Shown piece by piece: positions 55,847 through 64,000 of a DNA stretch of 64,000 bases. Position numbers and translations under genes: made by a program. The stretch's first letter is position 1. Each line of letters begins with the position of its first letter. The notes beneath the pieces are model-generated. The model searched no databases, was not told the DNA's origin, and saw only the letters and a list, made by a program, of their open reading frames with translations. The stretch is from the NCBI RefSeq assembly GCF_052857255.1, contig NC_135497.1, positions 544,026,358 through 544,090,357 of the forward strand, in the 5' to 3' direction. The DNA comes from Amblyomma americanum. Lineage: Eukaryota; Arthropoda; Arachnida; Ixodida; Ixodidae.

Positions 55847-57444
55847 AATTGGCAGTGGCTTAGCTTGGCTATGCCAGGGTGTACGTAACGAGAGGTACGT
55901 TTCCCTAGCTGAGCTCGTTGTCGTCACTGTATGTGTGTCAATGAGAGATATTGGGTTTACACATCTTTTATTCATTTTGCTTAACAGAGACAAAGACTGC
56001 CCGAAGATCTGCGAAGTAGCATGCAGTGGTCTCAATTTTGTCGATACAGTATTTCGATTTGTTAGAGCCTCTTTAGCATATAGGCTCTATAGTACATCCC
56101 CATTGTGTAAGTGGACGTGGGGGTCCGAAGCCAAAGTCAAACTTTTCTTTCATACACTGACTAAGAGAGTCCTGCTTCCTGCTGAAATCATCGAGTCACT
56201 CACAACTGTGAAACCGTGCCATAGGCTGGTATACACATGGCAACAACATCAATCATCTGCTTGACAGATGTTCCCTGTGCCACGTAGACTCCTTGGATGA
56301 TAATGCCGCTTTTCAGAAGCAGAACACGGCAGGCTTCACTACTAATCACTGCGATCGAAGGGAGATGTCTGACAGCGGTAGTACCTTGTTTCACGTACAC
56401 ACAGACTCCAGCGTTCTTGTTTGGTTCAAGCCAACTGCTTGGCGACAACCTCAGGATCGGAAGAGTTAATCTTCTCTTGTCTATAACGCCGTTTAGCAGC
56501 GGCTGGACACTCCTCCTCTGCATGTATGTCAAACGTTGTGATATAGACGCCCGGTACATCCTCACCTTTTATACGCAATACTCCGCATGTGACGCGGAGA
56601 TCGGGTGATAGAGCGGCGTGCAGCAAGACAGTGACGAAGAACGCGACGCAGCTATGGGGTTTCTCTGGTTACCATTATATCGGCGTATGCGCACAACTGC
56701 TCATTCGCGTGACGTCACGCTTGGCTTTGACGGTGGAGCGGGCGCGCGGCCGCGCCGAAGCGCACGCCGCACTTTGCTCCTCTTCGCTTGCCATGGTAAA
56801 GACCGTTTCAAATGCAAGCGATTCGGCGAATAGAGCGAACAGCGGCGCAGGGCTGCGAAGCGCTTCGCAAGCTTTTGTTTCACATGCGTCGCCGCTCCAC
56901 GTTTCCCTTCGTTGCGAAAAACCAATGTTGCTGGCAAAAGATATGCGCTTGTAACCGGTTCTGGCGGCTTGCAAACACAAAAAAGCATAATATATAAGCA
57001 TTATTTTGTCATTCATTTTCATAGTTTATTTAAATAAATATAAATCTTGCATTTTAGGATGCAACATCCCTTTATATAATTTATTTTTAAACAAAAGCAA
57101 ACAAACAAACACTGGTCTATGCGCATGTTTTCTTGCACAAAGCCTCTACTGGTCACGTGGCAACGCCGGGCCGTGATTGGTTAAGATGCGGTGCTGCCGC
57201 GTCGCGTGCGAAAATTTACAACCAGCGGTTCCTCTATAAAGGAGGCGGTGTTCCAACTTGCCCAATCCTCGCCACTAAAGCCTCTGTAGCTTCCTCCGCG
57301 GCTTGAGAGAGGGTGTATGCGCCGGGGAGGCGGAATTCGCGAGCGGTTCGCTTGCATGTGAAACAGGCTTAACGGCGCATGCGCACAACTATTCTCTCTC
57401 ATGTACCGCGAATTGCTCGTCTCGTAGCCCAGTGTAGCTCTCGC
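55847..57444. mobile_element. Unidentified insertion inside the Tigger transposase
   Basis: It separates SKLSNVEVL (57.45 kb) from FLPPNTT (55.84 kb), which are adjacent in Tigger proteins. AACAA lies at both borders (55842-55846, 57445-57449). The left end resembles the 34.4-kb dispersed repeat (GGCAGTGGCTTAGCT). GCGCACAACT with a preceding CGCATG/CGTATG occurs at 56685 and 57370, and TTTGTTTCACATGCG (56873) is inverted at about 57352-57366, suggesting a further nested unit. No transposase recognised. Confidence 0.5.
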
Positions 57445-58330
57445 AACAAGAACTTCCACGTTTGAGAGCTTGGACATGGAGTGGTGGGCACTAGAATTAT
57501 CAAGGACGAGCGCCACCTTCTTCTTCCACTCCAAAAGCCACTCGAAAAAGTTCTCGCGTCATTCAAGCCTTGCGATTGTTACGGTAGCGTACTGGTATCC
57601 TGGCAGCACCACGGATCAGCGGGGATTTTTTGTCTTCCCAATGACAAATGCGGGACACTTGGCGCTATCGTCCATGTTGGCGCACAAAAACACAGTGAGG
57701 CGCAGCTTGCTGTTTTTGCCGCCTTTGCACGTGTCTCCTTTCAGTGCATGCGTCTTGGAGGGCAACATCCCGAAAAACAGCACCGTTTCTTCGCCATTGT
57801 ATACGTCGCCGTCAACTTATTGCCGAGGATGCGGGGCAGCGTTTCCTGCAGCCACTCTCCTTCGCCTCCACGTCAAAGTGAAGCTCCCTCACCGGTGATG
57901 GCTTTGTAGACAATGTCTTGCCTGTCTTGAAAGCGCTGTATCCAGTCGCCACCTGGCTGAAAGACCACATTGTTAGTCAGCAGGGCAAACTGCTCGCCTT
58001 TGTGGCCAGAATCGGCCCGGTGATAGGCAAGTTCTGGGCACGGGCACCAAGAAACCACTGGTAGAGGGCCTCCTCCACCTCCTTATAGGCACCTTGTCGA
58101 ACGCGTTTGCGCCCATTGTCAAGCAAGAACCTTTCTTTGTCCAAGTTCTCCGCGGAGCGGTGACCGTCGACGTTGTCGGTTGCGATAGTGCTAATTTCTT
58201 AACCAAGTCGCACGCTTTCTTACTGTCTTTATAGTCATTAACGATACTGCACTTCGCCTACAAATCGTTAGCCGTGCGCTTTCTTTCCACCGGCAACATC
58301 GTCCGATAATCAGCGGGAAGATGAGCCATA
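57445..58330 (-). pseudogene. Tigger transposase, N-terminal and first DDE half
   Basis: From the N-terminus: RKRTANDL and NDYKDSKKACDLVKK (helix-turn-helix like CENP-B), VFQPGGDWIQRFQDRQDIVYKAITGEGAS (second DNA-binding domain), YNGEETVLFFGMLPSKTHALKGD, CKGGKNSKLRLTVFLCANMD, FVIGKTKNP, and ALVLDNSSAHHS with the second catalytic aspartate. The first catalytic motif, NADET in active relatives, reads NGEET, so the aspartate is a glutamate. Several frameshifts. Confidence 0.7.
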
Positions 58331-58849
58331 TTTCGTTTCGGCGGCGATCCAAACGAGACAAAGAAACCACGTGCCCAGGAACGACTTCGACGCAATAAAA
58401 TGACACAAACAACCAAATCCTTTGGCAGAACTGCGCAGAATGAGGGGCGAGCGAGCAGATCGGCGCTGTCGGCGCATTGGCGAGGTCCATTCGTGTTTTG
58501 AAGGGTGGCGCGGTGTAGAGCTATGGGCGCAGCCCATTTGTGTTCGGAGGGGTGGAAGGGCGGCGGGAGAGAGGTTCGCGAGGCTTACGATGCGGAGAAG
58601 GCCGGAAAACAGGCTCTACTGTATGAACGCGTGGCGGGGAGGGTGCAGCGACTGGAATTTCTTTCTTTTCTTTACAACTATTTCGCATTTCACTACCTTT
58701 TAGCACGAGCACTCAGGAGCTAGACTTCATTGTTAGAACCGATAATGGGGCATTGTAGTATTCAGGTTATTTTTTCATAGAAAACATACAAAAGTGTACA
58801 GTGCAGCAGTTTTTATTGTTGTAACCGATATATGGGTTCAACTGTACCA

Positions 58850-61800
58850 GAAAAATCGCTAAGCGAATTGGCATGATACACTCATCATTCGAAATGGTGT
58901 CGGCGAAGACATCTATGCATACATGCATACCTACGCGTTAATATACGCAGTACCTACGTATTGTAGAATTTATGGAGTAGCACCCGGTGCTGGCTGACTC
59001 TACTTCACCCCTTTCCGGAGGCTACCATGAGCCGTGGACACACATTTATTGTATTTTTTTTCTTTTAGTAGCATTATATAACACTAAAGCAATTCTGCTC
59101 TCTTCAACGAATGGCTTTCACCAAGTTTTCTAGCAACCGTTTTTTTGTAGTGGCTGAAGTGGCAGAGGTATACTGGTACACGTGAAAAAGTATTTGGACA
59201 AGGCACAACATCAATTTGAACACTGGACGTCTTCTTTACCATAACAATTGAAGAGTGTAAAGTATTCTGTGTAAAGAAATGAATATACAGGTTAACTGGT
59301 AAATAAGATTATAGCTGAAAGGTTAATATTCGTGTTGATGACACATAATTAAATAAAATCACTGCAAAACCTGCTTACTCATAATTAATGATGGTTTTTT
59401 ACGTGTATATCCACTGCACCCAGTCACCCATTACAAAATAAAAGCCTTTCAGCAGAATTCGTACGTTAGGCACGTTATAAGCAACAAGAGACATCATCTC
59501 AAAGACAAACCTGTCTGGAGTAGGTACGTATCAACACACATGAAGTGTCCAACCCTAAAAGCTGTCCTGCATTCGAACTCATAACACCACCAGCTTTTTC
59601 TATTTATAACACAACCAACATGTCCACATGGTAATCTCGTGGACATGCAGTACGCATTTTCTCCACTAAAGTCCTTCAGCTATATGTCTACTAGTAGTGT
59701 TTCAAAGCTATGCAGTGATAACTAGTCTTGATAAAATTCTATTTATTGCCTAGTAGATGCAAGTGCAGGTATGTGCTAGCAAACCAGCCAGCACAAGCAA
59801 TCGGTTCAATTGGGACAACCACAGACACTTGCACTAGCTGATCAGGAGGAACAAAATCATTTACTTAAAGCAAGGACACAGCTAAGGGAAGAGTGGTGTA
59901 AGCTCTGGTTCTGGCACAACTTCATTTATTTCAAGTGTTTGGAAATTTTCTGTATTAAAGACACTGGTGGTCAAGAGCTAACAACGAACTCCCACGTTTT
60001 CTTTCCGTTTAAGTCTCGCTCAATGCGGGTTTGGAATAATGCCATTTCAGCACAACGTGGTGCGAGACGGCGAACCTTGGGCCTACTAGTGCATCTCTTC
60101 GTGTACGACAAACAATGCACAGCCCTTACAGCCGCTCTAACACAGGCACTGCAACAGTATTTAACCCACAACACCTTGCAAGGGGCGTCCCATCAAGAGA
60201 ACACCGAAACACCAAATCCCACATTGAGACCTGCCTGTAGCAAAGGCTACACATCAGAAAGTACACTCTTATACTGCATGCTGGAACACTGACACTGACT
60301 AGAAAAAAAATTTATGCAAGACGTATTATAGCATAAAATTCGCTTTTACTTGCGCTGTTTAAAGCTTACTATGAGACTCCTCACCGAGTACGTGGCTTTG
60401 ATCCTTGCTTTCTTTTAGAGGAAAACTATCGGCAGTTTTTGACGACCTAGAGGGGGCACTCTCAATTGGTCCAATATGGTGGAGTTACCGAGGACTAGCT
60501 TCTGGGGTCAGCCTAGGCAGCATCGCACTTGCTTTAAAATTTCTTGAAATACTCCCGCTTTTTGGCGATAGTGTCAGCATTGTGTGAAACAAGCAGTCTC
60601 ACTTCTCAAGGGTGTGAAGGAACATCACTGTCTGTCATTTGAATATGACCAGCGAAAGGTCGGAGCAGGAAATTACAAACCTGTGCTTTGAGGACAATTT
60701 TAAATTTATGACATCAACTATGAAGGCAAATCTAGAAGCACAATCTTCAGCATTTAACGTTGAAGGTAAGCAGAACCTTGACACTGTCAATAAAACAAGC
60801 TAGAAAAGTTTGCCAGTCACTGGCCACTTGAATTTTAACTGATAAAGCTGTGTCCCTGTACACTTTTTTCACACTCATAAATTTCATCATTGACGGCATG
60901 CTGCTTTAAAGAGGGATTTCTACTCTCGTGTATTGGTGGAAAGTGAGGAAAATGAGGTGTTTTTTTTTCTGTGCACTGCCTTCCCAGTGTATTACCTACA
61001 TCTCTTGCACTTAGTTTGCTTGGAAGCATTGGATGGAAGGCTTATAATGAATGCAAGACCATTGTGATACAATTCTTTTCAGCAAATTCTATTCAATCCT
61101 TACCATTCAGTTGTCTGTCTGACTGATTCCAGAGACAGTGAAGGCACAGGGCAATTAAAGTGGAAAAGGAATGTGAAAGGAAAGGACTTTGTGTGAAATA
61201 ATTACATCCGCCTTTTGTGTGAAATATTTACATCCGCCTGCACCTCCCCCCCCCCCTCCACGCTCTCTGTGCTAACAAAGCACCATATCACCGAACACGA
61301 ATGCTGTAATAAGGCCTCCATTTACAAAAACAGTCATGCAAAAAGGAGTTGGTGCATGGAATGTGCCCCTGGTCATCTGTAAGCATGTGCAAATAGTGGT
61401 TTCTTGGTTCGAAGTGAACAGCAATTTCCTTCGAATAATTTCAAAGCAAATACTAATTCGAGTACTGGTACACCATAAAATGTTGAACGGCAGGATAGGA
61501 CGTTACATAATCATGTATTTTTCATACACTCAAGGCCACTGCAGCAAAAAAAAAAAATTCACTGAATCTCTGCCACGCTCAATGAAGCTGTGTAGCACTC
61601 ATTAAAGTTTTGTCGACTTTCTACAAAAATGGCAATCAGAAATGCACCTTTTTATGAGGCTTGCGCATGCGTGCTCAGACTCCACTGTTTGAAAATGATA
61701 CCGCCAGCTCCTGCTGCCCATGGGGTGTTGATGTTAGCGCGAGACGCATGAGATAAACGGCGCCAGCTATCAGGCACACGCCACTTCGCAGGCGCAGCTG

Positions 61801-62240
61801 CCTCATCGTGGAGCCAGATCGCGCCTGCGCCTCCGATGTGCGTTTGTTTTCAACCCGGAGCAGATAAATTGTCGCCACTCCCCAGAAAGCCCATCTTATG
61901 AGAAAAGGCGGACTGGGGCAGCCACCATACGTGCGGTGCCGACGCATCTGTGGGGTGAATGACCTACATTGGGGCCTCCAAGTGCTCTTTCATTGCGATT
62001 GCGTCGTTTCGTAGCTGTTGCTTTTAAGCAGTGACTCCATGACACCTGCTAGGAGCAGGTATTATGGCTCCTCTCGTCAGGCGTCTGAAAGGGGCTCCGA
62101 TCTCCATGTGTCCCATGCTATCTCCCCTTCACGCTCGTGCCATCGCGGTTTTTTAGCGAATTTCACGCGCAGAAGGGCAGCTGCGGAAACAACAATCAGC
62201 TGAGACTCGTTCCGCGAAAGTCAAGGAGGACGTGCGTGCT
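58850..62240. other. Mostly AT-rich stretch with nothing firmly recognised
   Basis: A 160-codon plus-strand frame (59810-60292) has no recognised domain and ends in threonine/asparagine-rich sequence. A TTCGAA-rich patch at 61395-61470 resembles ones near 38.4 and 62.75 kb. From 61.64 kb on composition is CpG-richer with GCGCAGGCGCA/GCGCCTGCGCC motifs (61790, 61826) resembling NRF-1 sites. Confidence 0.35.
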
Positions 62241-62245
62241 TTGAT

Positions 62246-62423
62246 TAGAGAGATTTGGCATAGCGTGATCCGCTTCTTCAGGGAGCCACTGCGCAGGCGC
62301 AGATCGCCCTGTGAATGCCACAAGGCGCTGCCCAGCTGTTTGCACGCCTGGTCCGTTGGGACCAATCAGCCCGAGCACATTGAAGGTGCGTGAAAGCAGA
62401 TTGCGCTATGCTAAATCTCTCTA
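62246..62423. mobile_element. Small MITE, about 180 bp, possible TA target
   Basis: TAGAGAGATTTGGCATAGCG at the left end (62246) and TAGAGAGATTTAGCATAGCG as the reverse complement of the right end (ending 62423) match at 19 of 20 bases and include a possible TA target duplication. The interior is GC-rich and non-coding. TA duplications would fit Tc1/mariner-type MITEs. Confidence 0.65.
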
Positions 62424-62543
62424 CTGATGCACGCCGCTGTGCCGGTTGCGGCGACGTGTGCACAACGGGTAGCGCAGGTGCGAACTTCTGGAACATACAG
62501 ATCTGGGCGCCGTGCTACCGCCTTGCTAGCGTTTGTTGCCAGG

Positions 62544-62628
62544 AGCATGCGCAGACCAGCTTCGCGATGCGCGTAGGAGCGTAGCACGCATGCGCAGACC
62601 GCCTCCCGGATACGCGTAGGAGCAAGCA
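62544..62628 (+). repeat. 42-bp tandem duplication with NRF-1-like sites
   Basis: Unit markers GCATGCGCAGACC and GCGTAGGAGC/ACGCGTAGGAGC repeat with a 42-bp offset (62547 and 62589). Each unit carries GCATGCGCA, resembling an NRF-1 site. Confidence 0.6.
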
Positions 62629-62629
62629 C

Positions 62630-63595
62630 GCGGCGCGCACCGTGTCGCCATCCCGGTGGAGGCAGCTGAGCAGAAACCACACGCACCACAACCGTTATTC
62701 GTTTGAGATGGTTTTTTGAATTTTCGAGACACGCATTCGGATCAAATCGAATACTCTATTCGAGCGAATATTTGAAATTATCTAATATTCGCACACGGCT
62801 AGTTATGTTTTCTGATCTAACAAGTAGTGCTTAGTTCACACTGTGTGCCTGAGAAGACCTGCACTGTCGTGGTCCTGCGTGTACTCCACCAGAGCGCGGA
62901 AGTCTGTTATTCCCATGTCCTCTCTGTAATATTCACAAAATACACTTCATGGCTCTGTTATCTCATTGGAGCGCCAACATTTGCTTATTGTGCTTCTAAG
63001 GTATATTTTTACAGCAGAGCACTAAGAAACAATGCCTGAATGTGCCAACAAACTGCTCAGGCAACGAATCAAGCGACGTGGTTCAGTGCATGCTGATCCT
63101 TCTTGGACTAGTTTATAGCATCGATTGGATGGAAATAGCCAACAGCTTCGCTAGCCACTGCGACACAAGTTTCACGAGCATCCCCTAATAAAAAGCGTTC
63201 TTTCATGAGGGATTTAGAGTTTGATATTTGGGATACACACGTGTACAATGATGTCTCAGTGCATGTGAGCCAAAATCTGAAACAAATGCCTGTCCCTTCC
63301 CAGGAGTTCAGACTCAAGAGAAAAGACGGAGTCAGGACAACTCCACTAAAGCTCGAACTCTAGGCAATCTTATGCGCCATTCTCTCCCACTGTGAACCAG
63401 CAAATAGCGAGATTAGGCAGCTCCTTACCTCTTCACGTAGCTTGGTACCTCGCCTGTGGCAGGATTCTGGGTGCCAAGATTCAGCCACTCGTGCAAAAGC
63501 GTGCTCTTGGGGTTCTTCCTACAGGTTGTACAGAGAGGACATCCGAAAGCGACACATGGGGGGTTGTGCGGGATGCCTAGTGAAAAACACGATTA
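62630..63595. other. Stretch with nothing firmly recognised
   Basis: TTCGAATA-rich sequence at 62735-62805 (for example TATTCGAGCGAATATTTG) is a low-complexity dispersed repeat type. No gene supported. Confidence 0.4.
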
Positions 63596-63599
63596 ATTT

Positions 63600-63692
63600 A
63601 GAACACCTGGAGTTGCACTGACACCACACATTTTTTGCGTTTTGCCTTTGCCGCTGCCGGGATGGAACGCGCCATTGAGCCACCACGGCCAT
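63600..63692 (-). repeat. Degenerate Ruka-like SINE head
   Basis: On the minus strand: GGCCGTGGTGGCTCAATGGC at about 63673-63692, then CATCCCGGCAGCGG, then GTGTCAGTGCAACTCCAGGT. Order fits the SINE head and body; the copy is mutated and lacks the 3' end. Confidence 0.55.
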
Positions 63693-63911
63693 GGATAAAA
63701 TGCCATTACCTTGATTCCCAACACTTGGAGTACCTGACCACCAATCAAAAGGCTTGCGTTTCGAAATAACTCTCAGCGCCCACTATCAGCTGGGAAAGTG
63801 ACATCCTACAAAATTAGGCACATTTGAAACTTGATTAATATGGATACCTGCATGACTTAATGGACCTTGCTAAAAGACATAAAAAGTAGCAATCAATCAA
63901 GGGCGAAAAAA

Positions 63912-64000
63912 GCTATGAGCAATTCCTCTAGTAGCCACTTGCACGCAATGAACAGTTTTGCTATGAGCAATTCCACTAGTAGCTACATGCACGCAATGAA
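63912..64000 (+). repeat. 48-bp tandem duplication at the window edge
   Basis: GCTATGAGCAATTCC starts at 63912 and 63960, and GCACGCAATGAA follows in both units. The units differ at a few bases. The array may continue past the window end. Confidence 0.75.

Larger units (their letters stand above)
54893..58844 (-). mobile_element. Pogo/Tigger-type DNA transposon, inactivated, with nested insertion
   Basis: Flanked by TA (54891-54892 and 58845-58846). Ends CAGTCGTGTCCAGTTATAAC (left) and CAGTTGAACCCATATATCGG (right, reverse complement) are diverged inverted repeats. Minus-strand coding pieces follow the Tigger order: CENP-B-like DNA-binding part (57.87-58.3 kb), DDE first half (57.45-57.86 kb), DDE second half and acidic tail (55.14-55.85 kb). 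The DDE region is split by about 1.6 kb of unrelated sequence (55847-57444). Confidence 0.75.

Noticed and set aside
56200..56626. Minus-strand frames of 66-121 codons as a gene in the Tigger-nested insert
   Set aside because: The two frames overlap in different phases and show no recognised domain.
59810..60292. A 160-codon plus-strand frame
   Set aside because: No recognised domain and no flanking gene structure; kept only as unassigned sequence.

Overview
The window looks like repeat-rich, non-coding nuclear DNA of a hard tick (Ixodidae, probably a metastriate genus). The main evidence is several copies of tRNA-derived SINEs that resemble the tick Ruka family, together with RTE, CR1/L2-like, I-like and Tx1-like LINEs, Penelope-like elements (PLEs), a pogo/Tigger element and a Tc1/mariner-related transposon. 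I see no host protein-coding gene, rRNA, true tRNA gene or CRISPR array that I can defend. Nearly everything recognisable is a mobile element at some stage of decay.

Layout: 1-9.8 kb is AT-rich and holds old relics (RTE LINE pieces, a decayed PLE, SINEs, a 0.53 kb inverted-terminal-repeat element). 9.8-10.3 kb holds two tiny PLE-derived insertions built as near-perfect hairpins. 11.4-13.7 kb is an element with about 0.75 kb inverted arms. 14.2-18.6 kb is richer in GC and unassigned. 18.6-19.4 kb is a dispersed repeat split by a SINE and then by a PLE fragment. 19.6-24.25 kb is an apparently full-length two-ORF CR1/L2-like LINE on the minus strand; its ORF1 carries a canonical 2A peptide (DVELNPGP) and its 5' end consists of 288-bp monomers. 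29.3-34.0 kb is a young head-to-head Penelope insertion: one arm has an intact RT plus GIY-YIG endonuclease frame, the other is an almost identical inverted copy with a 5-bp deletion. 37.3-39.3 kb carries an intact-looking, intron-containing transposase with a DD82E catalytic spacing. 40.8-41.3 kb is a MITE with 8-bp target duplications. 42.2-47.7 kb is a broken I-like LINE with RNase H, interrupted by a long (AT)n tract. 47.9-54.2 kb holds three more decayed LINE pieces. 54.9-58.8 kb is a dead Tigger element with its own nested insertion. The last 5 kb are mostly unassigned, with a small MITE and short tandem duplications.

The most coherent system is the set of PLE insertions. Four insertions of about 100 bp to 4.7 kb have 11-12 bp target-site duplications and end in the same 26-36 bp tail (core CCAACTWGCYC). 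Three of them show a clear inverted copy of their own 3' end. The PLE at 29.3-34.0 kb is a plausible autonomous member, and the small ones look like hairpin by-products of the same kind of machinery. The second notable system is the LINE that combines 2A recoding with in-frame promoter-like monomers. All identifications are by eye from translated motifs; no database search was possible.
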